The position numbers and the translations under genes were made by a program. From assembly GCA_017302615.1 (NCBI GenBank), contig JAFLDB010000001.1, positions 248,001 to 312,000 on the forward strand: a DNA stretch of 64,000 nucleotides, in the 5' to 3' direction. Origin of the DNA: Sphingomonadales bacterium. GTDB taxonomy: Bacteria; Pseudomonadota; Alphaproteobacteria; Sphingomonadales; Sphingomonadaceae. Shown here piece by piece: positions 26,966 to 37,983 of this stretch. The notes beneath the pieces were generated by a model. It was not told the origin of the DNA, made no database searches, and saw only the letters and a list, made by a program, of their open reading frames with translations. The number at the start of each line of letters is the position of its first letter. The first letter of the stretch is position 1.

Positions 26966-28333
26966 CTACGCCCCACCCATGATCCGGTCAACGAGATTTG
27001 GCAGAAGCGACAAGGACGTAAAGCGCGAACCCGGCGGCGCGGCCCCCGCTTCGCCCGGCCCGAACGCGCGGGCAAAACCCAGCTTGGCCGCTTCGCGCAG
27101 GCGGATACCGGAATGAGCCACCGGGCGGATCTCACCGGCCAGCGAGACTTCCCCGAACCAGACAGCATCGCCGGGCAGCGGCTTGTCGGCCAGGGCAGAG
27201 ATCAGCGCTGCCGCTACGGCAAGGTCCGCGGCCGGATCGGCCAGGCGGTAACCGCCCGCAACATTGAGATAGACTTCGGCCGAGGAGAAATTGAGCCCGC
27301 AGCGCGCTTCCAGCACGGCCAGCAGCATGGCGAGCCGGCCGCTGTCCCAGCCCACCACCGCGCGGCGCGGCGTGGCCCCGCTTTGCAGCCGGACGATCAG
27401 CGCCTGGACCTCGATCAGCACCGGACGCGTGCCCTCGATCGCCGGGAACACCGCGCTGCCCGCCACCGGATGCTCGCGGCCCGAAAGGAACAGCAGCGAG
27501 GGATTGCCGACTTCGGACAGTCCCTGCCCTTCCATCGCGAAGACCCCGATCTCGTCGACCGGGCCGAAGCGGTTCTTGATGCTGCGCAGGATCCGGTACT
27601 GGTGGCTGCGCTCGCCCTCAAAGCTCATCACCACGTCGACCATGTGCTCAAGCACGCGCGGTCCGGCTATGCTGCCGTCCTTGGTGACATGCCCGACCAG
27701 CACCAGCGCAACGCCGTTTTCCTTGGCATAACGGATCAGTTCGAAGGCCGATGCGCGGACCTGGCTGACCGTGCCCGGTGCGCCCTCGATCTGGTCGGAA
27801 TGCATGGTCTGGATCGAATCGATCACCAGCAACGACGGCGGTGCCATGGCCGACAGCGTGGTCAGGATATCCCGCACCGAAGTGGCCGAAGCGAGACTGA
27901 TCGGGGCATTGGCCAGGCCGAGCCGATCCGCCCGCATCCGCACCTGACCGGCGGCTTCTTCCCCGCTGATATAGACCGCGCTGCCGCCGCCCAGCGCAAT
28001 TTTCGCAGCCGCCTGAAGCAGCAGCGTCGATTTGCCGATCCCCGGATCGCCGCCCATCAGCACCGCCGATCCCGGCACCAGCCCGCCGCCGAGCGCGCGG
28101 TCGAACTCGGCAAGCCCGGTGGAGCGGCGCTTGAGCACTTCGCCCGGCGCATCAAGCGCTTCGAACGTGATCGGCCGTCCGCCGCTCGACAGGTCATGCT
28201 TGGCGGAAAAGACCGTGGCGGGCGCTTCCTCGCTCAGCGTGTTCCATTCCCCGCAATCGGCGCACTGCCCCTGCCAGCGGTGAGTAACGCTGCCGCAAGC
28301 CTGGCAGATGTAGCGTCGCTTGGGCTTGGCCAT
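26966..28333 (-). CDS. radA: DNA repair protein RadA
   Basis: RadA (Sms) is a RecA-like helicase that drives branch migration in recombinational repair. The N-terminal zinc finger uses C10, C13, C24 and C27. Walker A is GDPGIGKST (95-102 region), the RadA-specific KNRFG motif is present in SIKNRFGPVDEIG, and the C-terminal half is the Lon-protease-like domain. Length 455 aa is normal. It is divergent from the patatin gene across a 70-base gap. Confidence 0.95.
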   Translation of the reverse strand: MAKPKRRYICQACGSVTHRWQGQCADCGEWNTLSEEAPATVFSAKHDLSSGGRPITFEALDAPGEVLKRRSTGLAEFDRALGGGLVPGSAVLMGGDPGIGKSTLLLQAAAKIALGGGSAVYISGEEAAGQVRMRADRLGLANAPISLASATSVRDILTTLSAMAPPSLLVIDSIQTMHSDQIEGAPGTVSQVRASAFELIRYAKENGVALVLVGHVTKDGSIAGPRVLEHMVDVVMSFEGERSHQYRILRSIKNRFGPVDEIGVFAMEGQGLSEVGNPSLLFLSGREHPVAGSAVFPAIEGTRPVLIEVQALIVRLQSGATPRRAVVGWDSGRLAMLLAVLEARCGLNFSSAEVYLNVAGGYRLADPAADLAVAAALISALADKPLPGDAVWFGEVSLAGEIRPVAHSGIRLREAAKLGFARAFGPGEAGAAPPGSRFTSLSLLPNLVDRIMGGA

Positions 28334-28403
28334 GGCCCGTGCCTATACGGAACGAAGAGAGAACGCAATTGCCAATGCCGCCGCGAAGTGGAAAGAGACC
28401 ATC

Positions 28404-30737
28404 ATGCGCCAGAAGGAACTCCGCATTGCCCTGGTCTGCTACGGCGGAGTCAGCCTGGCCGTGTACATGCACGGTGTCACCAAGGAACTGTGGAAGCTCG
28501 CCCGCGCCAGCCGGGACTATCATGAGGGCGCCAGCCCGCTTGGCGGAACCGAGGCCATCTATGCGCGGCTGCTGGAACGGATCGAGCGGCACTTCAAGTT
28601 GCGGCTGCGGATCCTGCCTGACATCATCGCCGGGGCCAGCGCCGGCGGGATCAACGGGGTATTCCTGGCCCAGGCCATCCATTCCGGGCAGAGCCTGGAA
28701 GCGCTGACCGAATTGTGGCTGGAACGGGCCGATGTGGATGTCCTGCTCGATCCCGATGCCCGGCCGGGGTCGCGGATCGCCAAGTTCTGGGCCATGCCGA
28801 TCGTCCACTGGCTGCTCAAGCGCCCCGGCAATGTCGTCTCCGAAAGCGTGGCGAAAGAGACCCGCAGCGAAGTGCGGGCCAAGCTTTCCCGCCTGATCCG
28901 CTCGCGCTGGTTCGAGCCGCCGTTTGGCGGATTGGGCTTTTCGCGCCTGCTGTGCGAGGCCCTGTCACTGATGGAAGCGCGCGGGGCCGAGCAGCCGCTG
29001 CTGCCACCGGGCCATCCGCTGGACCTGTTTGTCACCGCAACCGATTTCCGCGGCCATGCCCAGGAACTGCGGTTGCACAGCCCGGAGCGGATCGAGGAAA
29101 GCGAGCACCGCCTGTCGATCGGGTTTCGCGCCCTGACCCCGCCCCAGGGTGGGAGCTGCCTTGCCGCACCGGTTGAACTGGTCTTTGCCGCGCGGGCCAC
29201 GGCCAGCTTTCCCGGCGCCTTCCCCGCCCTGCAACTGGCCGAGATCGACCAACTGGCCAGCGAACATGGCCGTCCGTGGAGCAGCCGCACCGCCTTTGTC
29301 GAACGGATCATGCCCGAACACAGCCATCGCGGCGATGCGGAGAGCGTGGCGCTGATCGACGGATCGGTGCTGGTCAACGCCCCCTTCGCGGAAGCAATGG
29401 GCGTGCTGCGTGATCGCCCCGCCTTGCGCGAAGTGGACCGGCGTTTCGTCTACATCGATCCCCACCCGGACCAGATCGGCGGCCAGCGCCGCACCGATCC
29501 GCGTCCGCCGGGGTTCTTCCAGGTGATCTTCGGCTCGCTATCCTCGATCCCGCGCGAACAGCCGGTGCGTGACAACCTGGAGGAGATCGCCCGGCGCTCG
29601 CGCCAGCTCGAACAGCTCAAAAGCATTGTCGATTCGCTTCGCCCCGAAGTGGAGGATTTGGTCGAGCAACTGTTTGGTCGGACCCTGTTCCTCGACCGGC
29701 CCAGCGTGAAGCGGCTTTCGGCCTGGCGGGCCAAGGCCCAGCAAGCCGCGGCCGAACGCGCCGGTTTCGCCTTTCAGGCCTATGGTCAGGTCAAGCTGGC
29801 CGGCATTCTCGCCGACCTGGGCGAGACGGTCCTCGCTGCCGCGCCGGAACTGATGCTGCCCAATGCCGATCCGATCGCAGACCGGCTCAGCCTGTGGCTT
29901 GACACCCAGGGCCTGGACCATCTGGGCGCGGCGCGCGGCGGCGGGGCCAGCGCGGCAGCCATCGACTTCTTCCGGGACCACGATCTGGGCTTCCGCATCC
30001 GCCGCCTGCGCCTGCTTGCCCGGCGGTTGTCCGAGGAATGGGACGATATCGATACCGAAGCGCCCGATGCCCGCGAACGGGCGCGCGAAACGGTCTACCG
30101 CGCCTTGTCGCTCTATTTCGAGCGCGAGGGAGCCTCCGCGCTGGGGCGTGATTTCGGCGCGGTGGCCCGGCAGGTGATGGATGATCCGGCGCTGGTTCTG
30201 CAAACCGTGGCCGCGCGCCGCCAGCTGCCCGCCACCGACATGGTGGTCGATGCCATGCTGGCCGAGTGCCTGAACACCCTGCCCAAGGAGCTGAAGCGGC
30301 GAATCCTGCTGACCTATCTGGGTTTCCCGTTCTATGACACGGTTACGCTGCCGCTGTTGCGCGGGGAGGGAACGACCGAGTTCGAACCGGCCAAGGTCGA
30401 CCGGATTTCGCCCGACGATTGCCAGTCAATCCGCAGCGGCGGGGCCAGCGCAATGCTGCGCGGGACCGAGTTCTACAACTTCGGCGCCTTCTTCAGCCGC
30501 GCCTATCGCGAGAACGATTACCTGTGGGGACGGCTCCACGGGGTGGAGCGGATGATCGATCTGGTCACTTCCACGCTGCCCAAGGGCATGCTGCTCGATC
30601 CGGCCGAATTGGCGCGTTTCAAGCACGAGGCGTTCCTCGCCGTGCTGGACGAGGAGGAAAAGCACCTGAAGGCCGATCCGGGACTGGTTCCGGGGGTGCG
30701 GGCGGAAGTTTTGGCCAGAGCTTCATCCCGGGCCTGA
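28404..30737 (+). CDS. Patatin-like phospholipase-related protein (long form)
   Basis: A 777-aa protein with an N-terminal patatin domain. The oxyanion glycines are in ALVCYGGVSLAVYMHG, the nucleophile serine is in AGASAGGING (GxSxG), and the catalytic aspartate is in LIDGSVLVNAPF (DG dyad). About 400 further residues make a long helical C-terminus, resembling the patatin-related family with a DUF3376 tail. No signal peptide or membrane helix is apparent, so it is probably cytoplasmic or membrane-peripheral. ATG 28404 is backed by GGAAAGAG; the in-frame codons upstream lack such support. The substrate is unknown. Confidence 0.88.
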   Translation: MRQKELRIALVCYGGVSLAVYMHGVTKELWKLARASRDYHEGASPLGGTEAIYARLLERIERHFKLRLRILPDIIAGASAGGINGVFLAQAIHSGQSLEALTELWLERADVDVLLDPDARPGSRIAKFWAMPIVHWLLKRPGNVVSESVAKETRSEVRAKLSRLIRSRWFEPPFGGLGFSRLLCEALSLMEARGAEQPLLPPGHPLDLFVTATDFRGHAQELRLHSPERIEESEHRLSIGFRALTPPQGGSCLAAPVELVFAARATASFPGAFPALQLAEIDQLASEHGRPWSSRTAFVERIMPEHSHRGDAESVALIDGSVLVNAPFAEAMGVLRDRPALREVDRRFVYIDPHPDQIGGQRRTDPRPPGFFQVIFGSLSSIPREQPVRDNLEEIARRSRQLEQLKSIVDSLRPEVEDLVEQLFGRTLFLDRPSVKRLSAWRAKAQQAAAERAGFAFQAYGQVKLAGILADLGETVLAAAPELMLPNADPIADRLSLWLDTQGLDHLGAARGGGASAAAIDFFRDHDLGFRIRRLRLLARRLSEEWDDIDTEAPDARERARETVYRALSLYFEREGASALGRDFGAVARQVMDDPALVLQTVAARRQLPATDMVVDAMLAECLNTLPKELKRRILLTYLGFPFYDTVTLPLLRGEGTTEFEPAKVDRISPDDCQSIRSGGASAMLRGTEFYNFGAFFSRAYRENDYLWGRLHGVERMIDLVTSTLPKGMLLDPAELARFKHEAFLAVLDEEEKHLKADPGLVPGVRAEVLARASSRA

Positions 30738-30753
30738 TCGGAAGAGCGCGGGC

Positions 30754-31881
30754 TCAGCCTCCGAAGGCTTCCTTCAACCGGTCAAAGAACCCCTTCGACT
30801 GCGGGGTTTCCTCGCCCGTTTCGGTCGCCTGCAGCTCGCGCAGCAGTTCCTTCTGACGGCTGGTCAGCTTGGTCGGGGTTTCGACCATGATCTCGATCAC
30901 CAGATCGCCGCGCCCGCGCCCTTGCAGCACCGGCATGCCGGCACCGCGCTTGCGCAGCTGCTTGCCGGACTGGATCCCGGCGGGGATGTCGATTGCGATC
31001 TTCTCGCCATCAAGGCCCGGAATCGCGATCTCGCCGCCCAGCGCCGCCGTGGTGAAGGCAATCGGCACGCGGGTGATCAGGTTGGTCCCGTCCCGCTCGA
31101 ACACGCCGTGGCGGCGGATGTGGATGAAAATGTAGAGGTCGCCCGGCGGTGAGCCGAACGGCCCGGCCTCGCCCTTGCCGGCCAGGCGGATCCGGGTGCC
31201 GGTATCGACGCCGGGGGGAATGTTGACTTCCAGTTTCTGGGGCGTGTCCACCCGCCCCTCGCCCCGGCAGGAGCGGCAGGGCTTTTCGATCACTTCGCCG
31301 CGGCCGTGGCAGGTCGGACAGGTCCGCTCGACCATGAAGAAGCCCTGCTGGGCGCGGACATGGCCATGGCCGCCGCACAGATTGCAGCGCCGCGTGCCCG
31401 TGCCCGGCTCCGCGCCGGAACCGTCGCAGGGTTCGCACTTGGCGGAAACCTCGATCTCGATTTCTGCCTGCTTGCCGTGGAAGGCATCGTCGAGGTCGAT
31501 TTCCAGATCGTAGCGCAGGTCCGCCCCGCGCCGCGCCTGCTGGCGCCCGCCACCACCGAAGGCCGACCCGAAGATCGTCTCGAAAATGTCGCCGAGGTCG
31601 GAAAAGCCGGCCCCACCGGCTCCGCCCGGGCCGCCACCGCCGCTCATGCCCTGCTTGAACGCCTCATGGCCGAACCGGTCATAGGCGGCGCGCTTTTGCG
31701 GATCCTTCAGGCAGTCATAGGCTTCGCTGATCGCCTTGAAGCGCGCTTCGGCATCGGCGTCGCCGGGGTTCTTGTCCGGGTGCCAGCGCATCGCCAGCTT
31801 GCGGTACGACGACTTGATCGTCGCATCGTCGGCCGTGCGGGAAACTTCGAGCAGTTCGTAATAGTCGGCTTCGACAGACAT
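30754..31881 (-). CDS. dnaJ: Chaperone DnaJ
   Basis: Hsp40 co-chaperone that stimulates DnaK ATPase and delivers substrates. The J domain has the HPD motif in MRWHPDKNPG, followed by a G/F-rich region (GGGGPGGAGGAGF). The zinc-binding domain has four CxxCxGxG repeats (CEPCDGSG, CNLCGGHG, CPTCHGRG, CRSCRGEG). Length 375 aa is typical. It follows dnaK by 70 bases containing a stable stem-loop, implying cotranscription with reduced readthrough. Confidence 0.97.
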   Translation of the reverse strand: MSVEADYYELLEVSRTADDATIKSSYRKLAMRWHPDKNPGDADAEARFKAISEAYDCLKDPQKRAAYDRFGHEAFKQGMSGGGGPGGAGGAGFSDLGDIFETIFGSAFGGGGRQQARRGADLRYDLEIDLDDAFHGKQAEIEIEVSAKCEPCDGSGAEPGTGTRRCNLCGGHGHVRAQQGFFMVERTCPTCHGRGEVIEKPCRSCRGEGRVDTPQKLEVNIPPGVDTGTRIRLAGKGEAGPFGSPPGDLYIFIHIRRHGVFERDGTNLITRVPIAFTTAALGGEIAIPGLDGEKIAIDIPAGIQSGKQLRKRGAGMPVLQGRGRGDLVIEIMVETPTKLTSRQKELLRELQATETGEETPQSKGFFDRLKEAFGG

Positions 31882-31900
31882 GGTCGCCCCTCAACGAACA

Positions 31901-31936
31901 GGCCCGCCGCCGCGCGGATTGCTGCGGCGACGGGCC
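31901..31936 (-). terminator. Stem-loop between dnaK and dnaJ
   Basis: Arms 31901-31913 and 31924-31936 are 13 bases long with one G-U-compatible mismatch and a 10-base loop. It lies within the dnaK-dnaJ spacer and has no T-run, so it is more likely an attenuating or mRNA-stabilising element than a full terminator. Confidence 0.5.
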
Positions 31937-31951
31937 CGGTCCATGGCTTGC

Positions 31952-33877
<1,926 letters not shown>

Positions 33878-33967
33878 TTGAACCCCATCCTTAAGTCGTT
33901 CGTGTGACACCGCGTTTTTCGCTTCCCGCAGCTGCGGCAAAGCGGCTCGGCGGCTCTTACTCGGGGC

Positions 33968-33995
33968 ATATAGGTGCGGTTTTGCTTGGCACAAG
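33968..33995 (-). promoter_or_regulatory. RpoH (sigma-32) type promoter of dnaK
   Basis: On the minus strand the -35 element CTTG (33992-33995) and the -10 element CCTATAT (33968-33974) are separated by exactly 17 bases, matching the alphaproteobacterial RpoH consensus as I know it. The leader to the dnaK ATG would be roughly 85 bases. No CIRCE inverted repeat was seen here. Confidence 0.75.
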
Positions 33996-34049
33996 GGCAG
34001 GCAAGGTTTAGCGAGCGAAGCCAGTGAATCCCTTTGGAAAGGCCGCCTT

Positions 34050-34559
34050 GTGACCCTTGCCCGCCGTTTCGTCCTGCCGCTTGCCGCCTCGCTCGCCGCC
34101 CTCTCGCTCAGCGCCTGCGGTCAGTCCGCCAAGGAAGAGGAAAAGGCCACCGCGAGCGCCGCACCGGAAGCCAAGCCGGGGATCAGCGTGGCCGATGGCG
34201 TTTTCATGCTGCCGGCCGTTTCGGGCAATCCCGGCGCGGCCTATTTCGCGCTCGACAATGAAAGCAACAACACCGTCTCGATCGCCAGCATCGCAATCGC
34301 CGGTGCCGGCAAGACCGAAATCCACCAGACCATGGGCGGGCAGATGAAGCCGGTCGACCGGGTCGATGTCGAGGCCAAGACCGTGGTCAAGTTCGAACGC
34401 GGCGGACTGCACGTCATGGCCTTCGAAGTCGATGGCAGCCTGAAGGCGGGCGACACGGCGGAAATGACCATCACCTTCACCGATGGCGACAAGGTGTCCG
34501 CCCCGCTCAAGCTTGAAGCGATGGGCGCCGGTGCGATGGATCACGGGAGCGGCCACTGA
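34050..34559 (+). CDS. PCu(A)C-type copper chaperone lipoprotein
   Basis: A periplasmic copper chaperone that feeds copper to cytochrome oxidase. The signal peptide ends in the lipobox LSAC with C23. The domain has the copper ligands in the pattern HxxM...HxM: H92, M95, M99, then H121 and M123. The C-terminus is His/Met-containing (GAMDHGSGH). Length 169 aa is typical. The GTG at 34050 is the first start that gives a proper signal peptide. It is divergent from dnaK and overlaps or abuts the next gene. Confidence 0.92.
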   Translation: MTLARRFVLPLAASLAALSLSACGQSAKEEEKATASAAPEAKPGISVADGVFMLPAVSGNPGAAYFALDNESNNTVSIASIAIAGAGKTEIHQTMGGQMKPVDRVDVEAKTVVKFERGGLHVMAFEVDGSLKAGDTAEMTITFTDGDKVSAPLKLEAMGAGAMDHGSGH

Positions 34560-34615
34560 CGGCGGATAGCCACACCTGCCCGGCGGGCGGCGAACGGCCG
34601 CTGACTGCGGGCGAG

Positions 34616-35059
34616 GTGGAACTCGTAAAGTCCGTATTCGGCGAAGCGATCGATTGCGCGCGCGTCACCGTGCGGCGGCGGCGCTGGTTCCCGCTGCAAC
34701 CGCGCAAGGTGACCATGGCCCCGCGCGGGCATCTCCATTTTCACCCGCGCTCAAACGCCTATTGCGATGATTTCAGCCAGGCCAGCCTGGCGCTGCAAGG
34801 GCATTTCATCCACGAGATGACCCACGTATGGCAGGTCCAGACCCGCGGAGCCTGGCACCTGATCCTGCGCCGCCCCTTCTCCCGCCGCTATGACTACAGC
34901 CTCAAGCCCGGCTGGCCGCTGGAGCGTTACGGGATCGAGCAGCAGGCCGAAATCGTGCGCCATGCCTTCCTGCTGCGGAAAGGCGCGAAGCTGCCGGGGG
35001 TTGAGGGAAAGCGGGCCTATGAGGGGCTGGTGAAGTTCATTTCACAAGCACAAGTTTGA
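34616..35059 (+). CDS. HExxH-motif protein ('vgr-related' family)
   Basis: A 147-aa protein with a zinc-metalloprotease-like motif H66-E-M-T-H70 in FIHEMTHVWQ. Sphingomonad homologues, from memory, are labelled vgr-related, though no real VgrG domain is visible. No signal peptide. GTG 34616 is the first canonical start, but the open frame reaches back to 34517. The 20 residues preceding it (TCPAGGERPLTAGE) look conserved with homologues as I recall them. A CTG at 34556 overlapping the upstream stop has GGGAG six bases before it and may be the actual start. Function unknown. Confidence 0.75.
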   Translation: MELVKSVFGEAIDCARVTVRRRRWFPLQPRKVTMAPRGHLHFHPRSNAYCDDFSQASLALQGHFIHEMTHVWQVQTRGAWHLILRRPFSRRYDYSLKPGWPLERYGIEQQAEIVRHAFLLRKGAKLPGVEGKRAYEGLVKFISQAQV

Positions 35060-35093
35060 TTTTACGAATTTTAAGACATTAGAACGTCAATTA

Positions 35094-35540
35094 ATGGGCA
35101 TGGAAATGCTGCCCATTACAGTTTCGGAAATCTGGCAGATTCGAGTTCTTCGAAGCAAGATTGTCGACTCATTTGCGCTTGCCGAGAGATCACTTTGCTC
35201 GGTTGCAAGCGATCTCGGCCTGCAATTCAAGAATGAGCTAATCGGACAGCGCATTGAGCGAGTTCGAAACGTACCGGCAAACCCGAGGTATTCGAAAGAG
35301 CGCAGGGCCCGTCTTCATGCTGCGCTCGATGAATTCGAAGCCATCTTGCCTATCCGGAATTTCATTGTGCATTCGCATCTGCAAGAGATCAGGCTTGACG
35401 ATGGTTCGTGCTACGCCTGCTTCAAGAGCTTGCGAGAAGTTACCCCGCCAAGCCCGGACCTCTTGGTTTTGTCTCAGAAACAAATGGAACTAACCGATCA
35501 GAACGCTCTCAAAGTTGCGAGCGATCTAAAAACCGCCTGA
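35094..35540 (+). CDS. HEPN-like domain protein, hypothetical
   Basis: A 148-aa, mostly helical protein with the motif R88-N-F-I-V-H93 inside LPIRNFIVHSHL. This matches the Rx4-6H signature of HEPN domains, many of which are RNases in toxin-antitoxin or abortive-infection systems. The gene and its leader are clearly AT-richer than all neighbours, suggesting horizontal acquisition between two conserved genes. No nucleotidyltransferase or antitoxin partner is adjacent. ATG 35094 is used; ATGs at 35100 and 35106 are alternatives. It ends one base before the grpE stop on the other strand. HEPN assignment is an inference from one motif and overall helicity. Confidence 0.7.
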   Translation: MGMEMLPITVSEIWQIRVLRSKIVDSFALAERSLCSVASDLGLQFKNELIGQRIERVRNVPANPRYSKERRARLHAALDEFEAILPIRNFIVHSHLQEIRLDDGSCYACFKSLREVTPPSPDLLVLSQKQMELTDQNALKVASDLKTA

Positions 35541-36107
35541 TCAATCCGGCTTCTTCGCTACCGCCACCATCGCCGGGCGCAGCAGGCGGTCCTTGATCAT
35601 GTAGCCTGCCTGCAGTTCCTGCAGCACGGTGCCGGGTTCGGCCTCGGCGTGCGGGACTTCAAGCATGGCCTGATGCTGGTTGGGATCGAGCGGCAGGCCG
35701 ACAGCGGCGATGCGGCTGATACCGTGGAGACCGAACACCTTGTCGAGCTCACGCGCGGTCGCCTCGATCCCGGCGACGAGGTTCTTCAGCTTGTCATCCT
35801 CGCGCAGCTCGGCCGGAACCGCATCGAGCGCACGGGCTAGGTTGTCGGATACCGAGAGGATATCGCGGGCAAAGGCCGTAGCGGCATAGGCGCGGCTATC
35901 GACCACGTCCTTTTCAAGGCGGCGGCGTACGTTCTGCGTCTCAGCCTTGGCGTAGAGCACTTCCTGCTTCGCGGCTTCCAGATCCTCACGCAGCCGGTCG
36001 AGCGCATCGTTCAGATTGCCCGGTTCCTTGTCCAGCAGTTCGTCCGGCACACCGGCCAGTTCGGCTTCCACCGCCGGATCGCCCTGCGGTTTGTTCTCAT
36101 CGCTCAT
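35541..36107 (-). CDS. grpE: Nucleotide exchange factor GrpE
   Basis: GrpE releases ADP from DnaK. The N-terminal coiled coil (LNDALDRLREDLEAAKQEVLYAKAE, split) precedes the beta-domain with the conserved LDPNQHQAMLEVPHAEAEPGT region and GYMIKDRLLRPAMVAVAK. Length 188 aa is typical. It lies 18 bases after hrcA, so the two are cotranscribed, as is usual in alphaproteobacteria. Confidence 0.96.
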   Translation of the reverse strand: MSDENKPQGDPAVEAELAGVPDELLDKEPGNLNDALDRLREDLEAAKQEVLYAKAETQNVRRRLEKDVVDSRAYAATAFARDILSVSDNLARALDAVPAELREDDKLKNLVAGIEATARELDKVFGLHGISRIAAVGLPLDPNQHQAMLEVPHAEAEPGTVLQELQAGYMIKDRLLRPAMVAVAKKPD

Positions 36108-36125
36108 GATATCAAAAGACCTGTC

Positions 36126-37169
36126 TTATCCGATCAGTTTGCCCAATGATTGGGCCGTGAAATCCACCATGGGGACTAGCCGGGCATAATTCAACCGCGT
36201 CGGACCGATAACCCCCACCACGCCAATCACCCGGCCATCGCGATCACGATAGGGCGAAGCGATCACCGACGAGCCCGAAAGCGCGAAAAGCCGGTTCTCC
36301 GCGCCGATGAAAATCCGGGTCGCTTCGGCCTCGCGCGCGGAATCGAGCAGTTCGGCAATCGACTGCTTGCTTTCGAGGTCGTCGAGCAGCAGCCGCACCC
36401 GTTCAAGGTCGGTCAGCGCGGTTTCATCCAGCAGGTTGGCCTGCCCCCGCACAATCAGCACCGGCCGGCTGAGCGCATCCTCGCTCCACACCGCCAGCCC
36501 GCGTTCCACCAGTTCGCGACTGGCGGCATCGAGCGCGCTGCGCCCGCTGGCGATTTCCGTCCGGATCGCGGCAATCGCCTCGGACAGGGTTCGCCCGGCC
36601 AGATGCGCCGAGATATAGTTGGAGGCCTGCTCCAGCGCCGAGACTGTCACGCCGGGGGCCAGCGGCACCACCCGGTTCTCCACCGCGCCATCGGTGCCGA
36701 CCAGCACGGCCAGCGCCCGGTCGGCCGCCAGCGGCACCAGTTGCAGATGGGCGAGGCGCGGTTCGCGACGGGGCACCATTACCACCCCGGCGGCCGAGGA
36801 CAGGCTGGAAAGCAGCGCCGAGGTTGCCTCCAGCGCGGCCTCGATCGGGCCAGGCTGGCTCACGCTGCGCTCAATTGCGGCGCGCTCTTCCAGGCTGGGC
36901 TCTGCCACCTGCATGATGCCGTCGACGAACAGCCGCAGACCCTGCTCGGTCGGCAGGCGCCCAGCGCTGGTATGCGGCGCGGCCAGCAGGCCCAGTCCTT
37001 CCAGCTCGTGCAGGACCGAGCGGATCGAGGCAGGCGAGAGATTGAGCGCCCCGGTTCCCGCCAGCGCTTTCGACCCCACCGCCTGCCCGGTGGAGAGATA
37101 GCCTTCCACCACCAGGCGGAAGATTTCCCGGGCGCGGTCGGTCAGATCGGTGATCGGGGGCGTCGTCAT
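36126..37169 (-). CDS. hrcA: Heat-inducible transcription repressor HrcA
   Basis: HrcA represses chaperone operons by binding CIRCE elements and is activated by GroEL. The N-terminal winged helix (DRAREIFRLVVEGYLSTGQAVGSKAL region) and SPASIRSVLHELEGLGLL recognition helix are clear, with a GAF-like C-terminal part ending GVIGPTRLNYARLVPMVDF. ATG 37169 (TTPPITDLTDRARE) is preferred to the TTG at 37178. No CIRCE was seen upstream of hrcA or dnaK; its target is presumably groESL elsewhere. Divergent from rph. Confidence 0.95.
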   Translation of the reverse strand: MTTPPITDLTDRAREIFRLVVEGYLSTGQAVGSKALAGTGALNLSPASIRSVLHELEGLGLLAAPHTSAGRLPTEQGLRLFVDGIMQVAEPSLEERAAIERSVSQPGPIEAALEATSALLSSLSSAAGVVMVPRREPRLAHLQLVPLAADRALAVLVGTDGAVENRVVPLAPGVTVSALEQASNYISAHLAGRTLSEAIAAIRTEIASGRSALDAASRELVERGLAVWSEDALSRPVLIVRGQANLLDETALTDLERVRLLLDDLESKQSIAELLDSAREAEATRIFIGAENRLFALSGSSVIASPYRDRDGRVIGVVGVIGPTRLNYARLVPMVDFTAQSLGKLIG

Positions 37170-37249
37170 TGCGTCCAATCTAGACAGCCCACTTGCAGGC
37201 TCAACCCCATTGCGCCTAACGCAGCATCAAATCTTGCAAAGGAACCCCC

Positions 37250-37963
37250 ATGCGACCTTCCGGCCGCGCGCCCGACGAGATGCGCGCTATCAGCTTTGAA
37301 CCGCATTACACCAAGCACGCCGAAGGATCGGTGCTGGTCAGCTTTGGCCACACCAAGGTGATCTGCACCGCCTCGGTCGAGGAGCGCCTGCCGCCGTGGC
37401 TGCGCGGCAAGGGCGAAGGCTGGGTGACGGCCGAATATTCGATGCTGCCCCGCGCCACCCACACCCGTGGCAGCCGTGAGGCGGCCAAGGGCAAGCAGAG
37501 CGGCCGCACCCAGGAAATCCAGCGGCTGATCGGCCGCTCCTTGCGCGCCGTGTGCGATCTCAAGAAGCTGGGCGAACGGCAGATCACCCTCGATTGCGAC
37601 GTGATCCAGGCCGATGGCGGCACCCGCACCGCGGCCATTTCCGGCGCCTGGGTGGCGCTGCGCATCGCGGTGGACAAGCTGATGGCCCAGGGCCTGATCG
37701 CGGAAGACCCCCTGCCCCGCAAGGTCGCCGCGGTCAGCTGCGGGATCTTCAACGGCACGCCGGTGCTCGATCTCGATTACGATGAAGACAGCGCGGCCGA
37801 TGCCGATGCCAATTTCGTGCTGATCGAAGGCGGCCAGATCGCCGAAGTCCAGGCAACCGCCGAAGGCGCGACCTATGATGAGGAAGCCCTGCTGCGCCTG
37901 CTGCGCCTTGCCCGGATCGGCTGCGAACGGATCTTTGCGGCGCAGGGCGATGCGGTGAAGTAA
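37250..37963 (+). CDS. rph: Ribonuclease PH
   Basis: Phosphate-dependent 3' exonuclease that trims tRNA precursors. The start [28 protein letters not shown] (beginning quoted in part) and the motifs [29 protein letters not shown] and [19 protein letters not shown] are family signatures. Length 237 aa is standard. It is divergent from hrcA with about 80 bases between, and upstream of rdgB with a palindromic repeat in the gap. The rph-rdgB-hemW order is conserved in alphaproteobacteria. Confidence 0.96.
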   Translation: MRPSGRAPDEMRAISFEPHYTKHAEGSVLVSFGHTKVICTASVEERLPPWLRGKGEGWVTAEYSMLPRATHTRGSREAAKGKQSGRTQEIQRLIGRSLRAVCDLKKLGERQITLDCDVIQADGGTRTAAISGAWVALRIAVDKLMAQGLIAEDPLPRKVAAVSCGIFNGTPVLDLDYDEDSAADADANFVLIEGGQIAEVQATAEGATYDEEALLRLLRLARIGCERIFAAQGDAVK

Positions 37964-37983
37964 GCCTGTCGCCGAAGTCATGT

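Noticed and set aside
26300..28525. Long plus-strand frame (about 741 codons) across cvpA and radA
   Set aside because: It is antisense to both well-supported genes, has biased His/Arg/Gln composition and no motif.
37170..37249. CIRCE operator upstream of hrcA
   Set aside because: The inverted repeat with the CIRCE consensus was looked for in the hrcA-rph and dnaK leaders and not found.
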